Notes under the pieces: model-generated | Database searches by the model: none | Seen by the model: only the letters and a program-made list of their open reading frames with translations | Told to the model about the DNA's origin: nothing | In this document: positions 1-11,370 of the stretch, piece after piece | Layout: each line of letters starts with the position of its first letter | Position numbering within the stretch: the first letter of the stretch is position 1 | Source of the DNA: Certhia americana | Taxonomy: Eukaryota > Chordata > Aves > Passeriformes > Certhiidae | Assembly (NCBI GenBank): GCA_018697195.1 | Contig: CM031857.1 | Location: 65,056,151 to 65,120,150 of the forward strand | Direction: 5' to 3' | DNA: 64,000 bases | Position numbers and translations under genes: made by a program

Positions 1-765
1 ATAACTTAATCCAAGCCTCCTGCTCAAGTTTTCAGCTTGGGCAAGTTGTCAAGAGCTGTGTCCACTTGGTTTCTGAATATCACCAAGGATGGAGGCTCCA
101 TACCTCTGGGCAAACCATTGTCACAGCAAGAAAAAAAAATTATTCTTGCATCCAGGTGGGATTTTATGTGTCTTAATCTGTGCTGATTGCTTCTTGTCTT
201 GTCATGGGCAAGACTGAAAAGTGTTTGGCTGTTGCTTATTCTTCTCCTCCCATCAGGTATTTAGACATATTGATAAAATCCCCTTGAGCATTATCCCCTG
301 GCTGAACAATTCCAGCTGAACAGTCCCAGTGCAGCTTCTCCTCACATGATAGATGTTCCAGTTTCTTAATCAGCTTTGTGACCCTTTGCTAGACTCATTC
401 CTAAATGTCCAGCTCTATCTCATACTGGAGACCCCAGCACTGGATCCAGCAATTCAGTTGTGTCTCACCAGGGCTGAGTAGAGGGACAGGATCACTTCTT
501 CTGATCCAAGGGGAATGTGTTTCCTAATACAACCCAGGATTTTCTGTTGGTGCTCTTTACTGCAGCATCACCAAACATTTATATAGTTCCTTGTCATTTG
601 ATCTAGAAATCTAGGATTTCTAGATCTTTCCCTGCAGAGATGCTTGTCAGCTGGTTCATCCCCAGCATGTGCTAGTGCCATGGATTACTCTTCCACAGGT
701 GCGAAACTCTGCATTTACTTTGCTGTAACTTCATGAGACTCCAATCTCATGTCAGTCTGACTGAG
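1..765 (-). mobile_element. CR1 LINE fragment, antisense, cut by window edge
   Basis: Read on the minus strand this resembles the 3' half of the avian CR1 ORF2 region. On the plus strand it shows the usual antisense CR1 landmarks in order: a stretch about grouping a lesion-free 'subunit title' is absent, but 'tggaggctcca' near 90, 'cccatcaggtattta' near 250, 'agcactggatccagca' near 435, 'ccagggctgagtagaggga' near 467 and 'cttcatgagactcc' near 730 all fit. It carries many substitutions and small indels, no long reading frame survives, and the left end continues outside the window. Similarity to CR1 is judged from memory of the family; the right end is approximate because identity fades after about 740. 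Confidence 0.82.
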
Positions 766-3700
766 GCCGATATGGGTTAGGCATCCCATCAGTCTCTGTT
801 ATGTGGTACTTTACTTCCAGTCACTAAGTTTTAGTTTTGCCCCAAGGGACAAATATGTACAGAAATAATTCTCAAATACAGGAGGTATGGTTCTTGCTAC
901 CAAATATGAATAAAATTACAGACCTGGAAGAAATTGTTTAATCCTTGTGCATATATTTAACAGTAAACAAAATGGTCGGTCTGAAGCAGAGATTAAACAT
1001 AGGAAGATCTAAAAAATGCTGATTTTTTTTCCTTGACTTTCAATCACACAAGCTTTGAAATTTTTGCAAGGGGAAATATGCTTTTTATCCCCAAACTGGT
1101 ACTGTTTGTCTCTGCTTGGTAGTTACATAAGTTTTAAGAAATTCATATAATCCAAAGAGATCAGGTCTCCATTGAGTCTCAATTGCAATGTTTTTTTTTT
1201 TTTTTTTCTTTTCTCTTTTTCTTACCATACACCTCTTTACATACAGTTTTATATACCTAGAATACTGTCCTCAAATCCACATCTCCCTCCAGATACATCC
1301 TAGTATGAGAAAAAGTTATTTCAATTTTAAATGTTTCTGTTTCAATATTCAATTCTGCATGGCTTTACATCAAAAAGGAGAAATTAATGTCTTGTAGAAA
1401 GTACTGATTTCTCTTCTTGTCTTGACAGCTATGATCAGCAACAAACAGAGAACAATAAGTACTTGAATTTTGAATATTTTTAAAATCTTTTTTACTGTGG
1501 AATTTTCCTTTTTTTTTTTTTCAAAATTAAATACTGAAGCAACACATAAGAACAGAGTCAATATGCACTATTTTATGTACATCAAAATGCAGAGCATGTC
1601 ACAATATTGTTCCAAAAAATATATGTCTACAAGTTGGGAATTAATTTAGATTATAAAGCAATATTTTTCTATGAGGTCAACCCAGGTGTTAGCTTCTCTT
1701 TATATTAAATAGATTTTATTTTTCAAAACAAATGAAAATACTTGAAAATATGAAGTGTGTTATACCAGAACTCAATCCATCCCACTTCTATACATCACAG
1801 ATAAAGTTCTTATTTTATAAGGAAATGTCATGTGAGTCTGGTCATGGACATAATAGCATGGGACTCCCCAAGGAAACCAAAAGCCCTTTTGCCTTCACTA
1901 TATCTTCAAGCACACATTACACTAAATGCAAAAGGCAGTGACATCAACGGTCTATAAAAGCATGACCTTCAAGTTGATGGATTTTGAGTAATAAAAGGCC
2001 TCAACAGCAGCTGACATATAAACATAAAAGGAAGTTTTAAGGACAACCCACTTTAGTGTATAATGAGTAAGAATACTCTGTTTACAGATTCCACTGACTT
2101 TGCTGTGCTAGTTTCACCTGAGAACATTCCGAAATCCAAGAGGAGACTGGAGACAGGACAATGAGTGTGGGATTTAAGATTATGCAGGTATAAATTTGGG
2201 ATGAAGGATGAGGTTGAAAAAGATGAAGGTAATCTGTATCAACTGGGTATCAGCTGAAGTTAATATGTAGGGGAAATATATACTTATATGTTTCTGAGAA
2301 AAAAAATTGCAATCATATATATCACAAATGTGATTTTGCAGCCAAATTTTCCCAATAGTATTTTGTAAGCTTTTGAATTACTGTCTTGAAAACATATTTC
2401 TATATTATGAGTGTTGAACTGTTCAATGAAATATAGCTAAGAAAGTAATTTGACTAAAGCAGGAAGGCAGTGTAGGGGAAAGGCTTCCAAAATGATCCCT
2501 AATGAGCAGTCCATATATTCAACACCCTTGTGAACTGATAAAGTGCCCCAAAACATAAAAATTGTCAAGAGGGGGCAGCAGCATGTTGAGTCATGGGAGC
2601 TCTCCTCCCTCCAGTGGAAGTCCACAGAAGCTGAGGTGCAAGCACCTATTCACTTTGCAGATCTCTGCTAAATTGGTGCTGAACATGAGATGATAGTTTG
2701 ATGCTGTCAATATCTTAGGGAAAAAGCAATTGCTTCCACTGTCTAAGAATAGCAGGACTTGTCTGATTTTCTAGAAATTCTTCAGGTGAAGCCCAATTAA
2801 AAACCATAGAAAGTTTGAGAAGCCTTCAGTAGTCATACACCTCACAAAGAAAATGCCATAAATAGTTATCTACTAATTCCGAGCCATGACAGTATGTCAT
2901 CTACTATCAAAAATTTAGAGTAATCATGGGATGAAGTTTTATTACCTAAATGCATGGATGATTCTCTCTGAATAGACAGGAATAAACATTTCTACATGCA
3001 TTTTAGGTAGCTACATATGCAATACATATGCAGATGTAAGGCAAATTTACATATGTAAAAATGCAATTTCTTGTCCACTGACAAATTTTTACTATATATG
3101 ACTGCAACACCACTTTGAATTCTTTGCATACACAGACTTCTAAATTTAAAGTTATTTCCATGCAGGGAATAAATCCTTACAGATCTGCTAACATGCTATG
3201 TTTTTCCACAGCTTTCATCTATCTATATAGTTTCTTATGCAATCACCACTTTCACGGTATCTAAGAGGCCTAATGACTCCTTGTTCTGCCAGGTTTGCAC
3301 TTAGAGCTTTTTATTGCCACTCTTTAGAAAGGTGTTTGAACTGTGGCAGATAGGACAATCCAAAGACAGATCTCATTTCAAAGTATTCTGAAGGGAATAG
3401 CTAGTAAAGAAGAGCAGTGATTGATGCAATAGAAGACATAAGAGGATTTTCTTCTTTTTTTTTTTTTACCAGCTACAGAGAAGTCTAGACTCTTTACTTT
3501 AAACTTGAAGTGTTAAAGGGGACTCTTAGATCTGATCATCTCAAAGTCTCTAATCTATGCAAAAAGTGGGCATTGATGTAAAAATAGTACATGTATGAAC
3601 AACTCAGAAGCATAGCTGGAGTGCAATGTGTATTTGTGGGTCTAAATACTTTGAAAATACTTGTTCCTGTCTGTGAGACTGGCAGAAGGTGAGAACAGTC

Positions 3701-5154
3701 AAAGATCTATTCTGTGAAATTTCAGCTCTTTCTTCCTTGCGTACTACTTTTCCCTTCTTATTAGAAAAGTAAAATCAGAGAAATTGGTGAAAACCACAAA
3801 ATCGTTTCCTTGCAAAGGGTATAGGTATATATCTAAGTCTATAGGTGTATTGCAAAGTGTATTAATAGTCCTTCAATACAGCTAAGTTATATAATTTTAA
3901 TTTTTTATTATTTTTCTGTTCAGTGTTAATATTGAAAGAATGCTATTCATTCTCTTAGTCACAATTAGTTTTGTAAATATATTCTGTCTCATCCAGGTAA
4001 CTAGATACATGTCTTACTTTTATTTTCCCACATATTTCTGATTTAAATATTTCTGTGACCTGAAAATCAAAACTTTAACTGCAAGGGTGGGGATTTGACA
4101 TTTTGATAGAAGAAACATTTAGTCTTCACTTTCCATTACTTTAAAGCACGAATTATTAGAAAAAAATAATTCACTATTCCCCTCAAGAAGTGAAATCAAA
4201 GGGAATTTTCTTGGCCAGTACTTCTGATATATAATCTCATCATTGCTGCATTGGAAGGCTGAACACTTTCTCTCAGGCCATCAAAATTGGATTGGACAGA
4301 GGAGACCCAAAACATACAGTAAGAAGTGGATTACACAATCACTTTATTCTATTCAGACATAAAAAAATACAAAGTGAAGACCTAGTAAATTATTCCTCAA
4401 AGTTAGATGTCATGAATATCCAGCTAGCTGATTCAGGCATTCTGAAAAAAATGCTTACTAAATCCCTAACCATATTAACTTTATTAGTCCTGTAAATCCA
4501 CAGGTAATTGAAATATTTAATTTCAAAGTATGTCTTTACAGAAAATTATGCAACACAGTCCATAGAAGTGTTCCCAAAAATCAGAAACCTTCAAAGCATG
4601 AATGTTCACTCACATACATCCATAGAGATGTAAGGAATTGATGTACATAATTACAGTATTTAATGTTACACTGTAAAATGCTTGAGCATTTTTCCCCCCA
4701 GAACTAGCTCTTTCAGTGTGACAAGACTATGGCAAAAATATGTAAATGACACACACTCACTGCAATTATGATTTCTCTGATAAAACATTTCAATCCCAGG
4801 GATATTTCCCTTCAGATAACATTGCAATGTGGATAAAAGCAGCATGAGCCAGAAAATTTAGGAACTCTATCATGTTACAGTGTAACAACAGCTAGAAACA
4901 TGATGAAAGAAATCTTCTGGTTTTCTTTGTTTGTTTGTGGGTGGGGTTTTTTGTTCCTTTTCTTTTACAAGACCATAATCCTGACATACAAAAGCATATT
5001 CAGCATTTTTTCTTGCTTGTATTCTAGATATGATCTTATCTTAGTCTGTATTATGCATATAACAATATGGTTTTATTTCTTTGTATGCATTCAATAATAT
5101 AGTATATAGTTAATTAACTGGAAAATTTTACTATGGCACCTAAAATCTGCACTT
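766..5154. other. AT-rich intergenic or intronic DNA, no gene seen
   Basis: About 4.4 kb of AT-rich sequence with only short poly-T and poly-A tracts (for example T runs near 1191-1207 and 1509-1521). The reading frames are at most about 70 codons, show no recognisable domain and have the composition of random AT-rich DNA. I recognise no transposon, RNA gene or splice-site-bounded exon. Confidence 0.6.
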
Positions 5155-5950
5155 TCCCCTTCCCTTCCCTTCCCTTCCCTTCCCTTCCCTTCCCTTCCCT
5201 TCCCTTCCCTTCCCTTCCCTNNNNNNNNNNNNNNNNNNNNNNNNNNNNNNNNNNNNNNNNNNNNNNNNNNNNNNNNNNNNNNNNNNNNNNNNNNNNNNNN
5301 NNNNNNNNNNNNNNNNNNNNNNNNNNNNNNNNNNNNNNNNNNNNNNNNNNNNNNNNNNNNNNNNNNNNNNNNNNNNNNNNNNNNNNNNNNNNNNNNNNNN
5401 NNNNNNNNNNNNNNNNNNNNNNNNNNNNNNNNNNNNNNNNNNNNNNNNNNNNNNNNNNNNNNNNNNNNNNNNNNNNNNNNNNNNNNNNNNNNNNNNNNNN
5501 NNNNNNNNNNNNNNNNNNNNNNNNNNNNNNNNNNNNNNNNNNNNNNNNNNNNNNNNNNNNNNNNNNNNNNNNNNNNNNNNNNNNNNNNNNNNNNNNNNNN
5601 NNNNNNNNNNNNNNNNNNNNNNNNNNNNNNNNNNNNNNNNNNNNNNNNNNNNNNNNNNNNNNNNNNNNNNNNNNNNNNNNNNNNNNNNNNNNNNNNNNNN
5701 NNNNNNNNNNNNNNNNNNNNNNNNNNNNNNNNNNNNNNNNNNNNNNNNNNNNNNNNNNNNNNNNNNNNNNNNNNNNNNNNNNNNNNNNNNNNNNNNNNNN
5801 NNNNNNNNNNNNNNNNNNNNNNNNNNNNNNNNNNNNNNNNNNNNNNNNNNNNNNNNNNNNNNNNNNNNNNNNNNNNNNNNNNNNNNNNNNNNNNNNNNNN
5901 NNNNNNNNNNNNNNNNNNNNNNCTTCCCTTCCCTGAACTTCCCTTCCCTC
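5155..5950. repeat. TTCCC pentamer satellite interrupted by a 702-N gap
   Basis: A near-perfect TTCCC pentamer array (5155-5220) runs into an assembly gap of 702 Ns (5221-5922). It resumes at 5923-5950 with TTCCC units and one TGAAC variant unit. The same repeat type recurs at 24283-24354, 43691-44960 and 47521-48758. On the minus strand it reads (GGGAA)n. The true array length is unknown because of the gap. Apparent reading frames through this stretch are repeat and N artefacts. Confidence 0.95.
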
Positions 5951-7269
5951 AGAGTTTTACAGAGGTCTGTTACTCTAAAGTGATGTGGAAAGGAATACTT
6001 GTAAAGAGACACATCAGTCAAATCGAAAATTTGATGAGTCAGATCCATCACTGTATAATTAGTAAATAATGTATCTGTTGAGTTAAATCAGTACAGGCTT
6101 GTTGAAGTTTATGGTACCACTCCAATTGGAAGTAGTGCTATAATAATTTATACTATTTTAATTCAAACAAGATCTGATAGAGCCTTATTTTCAGTGATCA
6201 TAGCTGATATATTACAGCTATTTCCTTTGTAAGCATAAGGTCATTTGAGAGCTCAGATTCTATTACTGTCTTATATGTGTTGGGAAATACTGACTTTTTA
6301 ACAGCAAATAATCACTTCATGAAATTTAAAAATGGCATTTGTTTTCGGCTAGTTATGATCCTGTTGCCTAAGGCTAGATCTTGTTCTCATTTCAGTCAAA
6401 TGGAAACTAGTCAGTTCCATTTTTCAAATTGTCTTGCATTAATACAGTGCTGCAATGTTTGAATTGGGGCTGAACAAAAGAATGATTATTGAAAGGGAAA
6501 ACGCTATCCTGATTTTTATTTAAAGAAATGCTAATTAAAATTGTTTTGCTGCAAGTATTTTAGGAAACTTTAATTCTGAGACAATTTAATTTGTCTTCTT
6601 TTGCCTAAAATTACCACATGATATCTCTCAGACAACTTTTGTTTTGCTGCTCTGCCTTCATTCTCAAAAAAAGAAAATTTCAAAGAACACAAATGATTAT
6701 ATTTTTTTATACTGCATGGGCAAGAGGCTTCTCAAATACACCACCTGCCTACCTTTCCCTCTCCTAAGGAAATTTATAGATATTGGAAAAATGCACTAAG
6801 GCACTTACATTAGCATCCAGTAATCACTATGATTTGAGGATATGTAGAGCAAAGATTTTAGGGACGTGTTCACCTGACTTCAGCTGTCTCTGATGTAGAC
6901 ATCTACATATGAGCTACTTGTCTAGATTTTGCTAAGAGGCAGTGCTTAGAAACAGGCACAACTCAAAGCACAGTTCCTCTGACCTGTATTTAATGGCTGT
7001 GTTAGGATTAGATGAATGATGCTTATTCCTCTCTACTGGCTATATGGGGAATCTAAATGACAAGTCGAAATAAAGACTTTTATGCTCCAGACATCTATAT
7101 TTTCTGAAGAATAATCCTACCTTAGGTACTGATATGCTGTATTGCAGGCTGCAGAAAGGGGATCCACTCGTCATTGGGCAAATCAGTTCATCTGTCTGTT
7201 TCAAGGGAAACATAACTGTGAAAGACTTCAGAGATGAAGTGTCTTGTCAATGATGCCCATACTATGATT

Positions 7270-7309
7270 ACTAGTTCAACAGACATAGAGACATGTCTGT
7301 TGAACTAGT
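7270..7309. repeat. Perfect 17-bp inverted repeat (hairpin)
   Basis: The arms at 7270-7286 and 7293-7309 are perfect reverse complements (ACTAGTTCAACAGACAT and its complement) around a 6-base loop, AGAGAC. A weaker flanking match (ATGA at the left, TCAT at the right) extends the pairing with a small bulge. Just downstream a second, shorter quasi-palindrome (AATAGT...ACTATT) follows. This could be a local inverted duplication or part of a palindromic element; no function is implied. Confidence 0.9.
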
Positions 7310-10300
7310 TCATGTTGAATAGTTCTGTTGGACTATTCTCATGTATTATTCTGCAAACTAGTTCTCATTTCTTCTCTTCAGTGTGCATCCCTAGAGATTG
7401 CCAAAAATTTAGCCTATGGAACAGGTGTATCACTGTTGAGCTACATCATTTGGATGATGGAAAATGCTTTGGTCCATTTAAGTAGGTTGCTGTGATAAGT
7501 GATAAATGTTTATTGGTTTAGGAAAGAAGCATTCCTATAATATGTAATTTGCTATACAGAATTTATTTTAAAATTTTAGGTATTGACTTAAATTGAATGA
7601 TAATCTGCAGCAGATCACCACAGCTTCAGATGTATTAGGCATGTCCAAACAGATACAAAACAATTTTATATAACAAAAATTACACCGCAGGACAATTCTT
7701 CTTATTCATCTTCAAACTTCCACTAATGACTTTAGGTTATTTCCCTAAAAGAAAACTAAAAAAAAAAAAAAAAAAAAAAAGAAAAGAAAAAAAAGTCAGG
7801 GAATTAGATTAGGCCATATGTCAATAGCCTGTTACCAGAATGTTTATATAAGCAATTTTCAAGGGTGAAAGAAAATATGCCATTCACTTGGAAAAATGCA
7901 TTTATTTCAAACTGTGAGGATGTATATCTTATTATAGAACATATGTCATGGGAATTAGAACTCTGACACTTGGGAAAAACTACATATCATTTTCAAATGG
8001 TTACCAATGGTCTTTAACGTCAAGTTAGGTAATTTCCTATTACTTGTTTCAAGAACATTTGTTTAGGTGAACATGAATAAGAACTTACCTTAAATAAATT
8101 TTACTGCTTATATTACATTTTATGAATATTCATTAAAAGTGAGGCCCAAAATCCATATGAAATTTGCAATCATATTTACCCATTTATATTTATAGGTAGA
8201 ATTACTGCAGTGATTTATTTAGTTTATATAGGTGTGGGTGCAAAAGCTATGTACACATCAAGGAATCCTCACACAGATGGCAACATGAGTGATATTCATT
8301 TAATTACTTTACACAGGTTATTTCATGACAGAAATATCACCTTTACCCTGCAAGAAACAGAATCTCACCACTAAAGGATTCCTGAGAAGAGCAAAGAGCT
8401 GAATTCTGCTGCAATTTACCATGAAAATACAGTACAAACTATATAAGCATTTAGAAAGTTTTAGTTGTTCACTTATGAATAAAAAATGTAAGTTATATCA
8501 TATTGTCAGTGGAATTTAATTTTGTTTTGTGTGAGGTTTTTCTATAAATACTTGTTGAAACAAGTTTTATAGGAGGTCATAGCCTTGAAGTCAACTAGAT
8601 ATTCATTTAAGTTCAACTATTTTCTAAGAATGGGTAAACTGAGGCATGAAGAAGTTAAATGATTTCATGAAAATGACAGTAGCAACAAGCCAATCACCAA
8701 TGAAAAATAAATGCTGTTCTAAGTCTCAGTTTCTTTCATTCACTACAAGAATTCTCTGCCAGAAAAAAAAAAAAAATGGATAAGTGAACTACACTAAATT
8801 GTTTCAAACCTCAGAAACCAATTGGGTTTGGGCTCTGGGTGAAAGTTCAGGTTTTATTTTATTTGAACCTATTCACCTATTCTTAATTGGAAAGTAGGTT
8901 GATAAAATGACTAATTTGAAATGTGCATAAACTGTAAAGGAGTAAGATGGAAGAATATGGACATACATATATATTGTAGTTCTTGCCAAAAAAAGTTTCA
9001 CATATGGCTTGGGCTAATGGCCAATAAATTTATTACTGGAAGAAATTACAAATGTTGCTGAACACTGTTACAACATAGAGATGAATAAAAATATAACAGA
9101 AATATAGATAATAGAACATTTCATCTGATATTTCATAATAGTTATCTAGTCAGAGGAAACTGTGAAGCTTGATTGAACAAAAGATAAAGTTAATACTACC
9201 TAATCAGAAGAGACCATTATAGATCAGTGAAACTGCAAAACAGAATTATATGACAAGGGGCAAGCCACATTATCTAAATTAACATTTTTCCAGCATGAAC
9301 AAGAAGGGCCACTGTAGGAAAACGAGAGCTAAATGCTGTGGCCTGCATTTAGTCAACCTGAAGTAATTATTAATTTATGGTTGTCTGTGATTTTAATGAA
9401 AATGAAAGCTGAGAGGAAAGAATTGAGAGAGATAATGTGCCGTGAAATTGAGTTTCATTTATTTGGGGGGCCACCTTTTTTCTTTTCTTTATTTTTATAT
9501 TCTCATTTTGGTTTTGCTAAAGGAAAAGAAGCTAAGACAAAATGTCCACATTAAAATTTTACCAAGGTTATGTAACTATTCACATACTTCCATTGCTTTA
9601 AAAATAAACTATTAAAAATGGCCAGAGACTGAACTCACTGGCTTGCTCTGTTTCTAGCTGGAATGACCAAAGATGTCTTCTTTTCTACCTTTTTCAGAAT
9701 TATCACTTTTCAAAGACAGTATTTTGCAATAGCAATTTTTTCATCAGACAGCCAGGTTTGCCTAATAATAATTACATCTTTCATGAATACACAATCATCA
9801 ACAGCGTCTTGTGGGATTTTTGAATTCAAAATTAAAAACAAAATCATGGGCAAGGAATATGGACACTACAGTAGGTGCCTTTTAGTTTCAATTCTTTGTC
9901 TTGTTCTCTTTCCACTAAGAAACTGCTGTCTTGACTGGTAAAAAAAGCTTAAAAGGAAGGAAAATCACATTAGCTTTTTTTTTTAATTAATTAAGCTTTC
10001 GTTAAAGGAAAATTTGAGAGGCACAAGGAATAATAGCTTTAAAGGCATGACCCACTTCATTGTGTTTGGGATTTTATAGTCACCAGCCTGTACAACACCC
10101 ATAGTCTTCAGTATATTTCAAAAGCAATACAGAAATGTTTGTGCATTCTGAACTGGATGTGACTTCCTTAACAAGTGAACATTTTCTTTCTAGAGCTGTG
10201 CAAGAACAGTTACAGGGTTTTCCCTTTAACCTTGTTGTTTCAGAAATTATTTTCAGTATATTCTGAGAGCCAGACTCTTGTCTGCTAACAACTTTAAATG

Positions 10301-10641
10301 ATATTTAACATACTCTGTGGTATATCAGATCCTAGTCTGGCAGATATAATACAGTACCACAGGAGATCTTTGTCCATATGAAATGGTAGCTAAAGTCCAG
10401 ATTATCTCAGGCTATCTCAAAAGGAACTAAAGAGCTGTGTATGATCACACAATCCATGCCATGTTGACTGCACCAATTAGATTTTCATTGACTTTAACAG
10501 AAACCCTAGATCCTCTAGATTGCCTAAAAGCTTTAGAGACTTCTGAAGAAAAAGCCTACAAGACAGAATCAAATATTTTTTAGCTATTAATTTTGACCTT
10601 AAAGGATATTTCTACATGCAGGAAAGCTGAATTCTACCTTT

Positions 10642-10645
<4 letters not shown>

Positions 10646-10682
<37 letters not shown>
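10646..10682. repeat. 37-base A homopolymer
   Basis: An uninterrupted run of 37 adenines inside AT-rich DNA. No polyadenylation hexamer lies 10-30 bases upstream, so it does not look like the tail of a processed retrocopy. Homopolymer length in an assembly is often inexact. Confidence 0.9.
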
Positions 10683-10684
<2 letters not shown>

Positions 10685-10799
10685 AAAAATCCCAAAAGCT
10701 TTTTCTTATACAACATTTCAACATTTCATCAGGATTTCTCCATCTCAAAGAGGAAAAATAATGTACAGTCTGGTTTAGTGACCACCAAAGTACATTTAA

Positions 10800-11200
10800 A
10801 TTAAGTGCCCTATTCCAGCCAGGACAAGGTTAATGTTTGCAGTAGCAGGGAAGGGGCATGGCTAGGACCTGGAAGTTATTCCATACCACCTTATGACACT
10901 GCCAGGGGCAGGGACAAGGGAATCTCTTCCGGGGAGTAGTGGTCTCTTCCAGTTGAGCAAGCATGGCAGAGGGAGCAGTTGGGTAAAACCAGTTCTGAGC
11001 TTTTTGCATGTGAATCACTCTCCTCTCTCTTATACACTTCTGTTATTAATATGGTTGCTGTTACTTTTCATTTTTCTCATCCCATTGCTGTTTCCAGTAA
11101 ATGGTTCTTTTCCCAGCTTGTAAGCTTCAGCTTTTTTGCCTCCATTTCTCCTCTACACCCAGTCACAGGGGAGAGAGAGAAGGAGGGGGGAAAAAGCAAG
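10800..11200 (+). mobile_element. Eroded ERVL-type LTR (avian endogenous retrovirus)
   Basis: The start, with 'ccagccaggacaaggttaa' near 10817, resembles the 5' start of avian ERVL-type LTRs. Further along come 'tattccatacc' near 10877 and a pyrimidine-rich 3' part with a purine-rich 'gggagagagag' end near 11170. The order of these landmarks fits the plus orientation. There is no clean TG...CA boundary and no target duplication that I can see, and internal retroviral sequence is absent, so this is an old solo LTR remnant. Short reading frames across it are incidental. Assignment is by eye. Confidence 0.55.
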
Positions 11201-11304
11201 CAGTAGCATGATGGGGACAGTCTCATCATTTGGAGCACTGAATTGTGGAGTACCATTCCCAAACCATGACATCAAGAATGGGCTTTTGAGGAGGAGGGGA
11301 AAAG

Positions 11305-11370
11305 AAAGCAGGCAGGCAGGAAAGAAGGAAGGAAGGCAGGCAGGAAGGAAGGAAGGAAGGAAGGAAGGGA
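11305..11370. repeat. GGAA/GGCA tetranucleotide microsatellite
   Basis: Interleaved AGGA/AGGC tetramers: two GGCA-rich patches alternate with GGAA-rich patches, ending in about seven consecutive GGAA units. It directly follows the eroded LTR. The long frames on both strands across it encode only low-complexity repeat. Confidence 0.93.

Larger units (their letters stand above)
5951..10799. other. AT-rich intergenic or intronic DNA, no gene seen
   Basis: About 4.8 kb with no recognised gene or transposon. It contains A-rich tracts near 7758-7794 and 8763-8776, a 37-base A run at 10646-10682, and a strong inverted repeat at 7270-7309 (listed separately). Reading frames are under 95 codons and unremarkable. 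Confidence 0.6.

Noticed and set aside
5133..6051. 267- and 303-codon frames on opposite strands
   Set aside because: Most of their length is the 702-N assembly gap flanked by TTCCC repeat.
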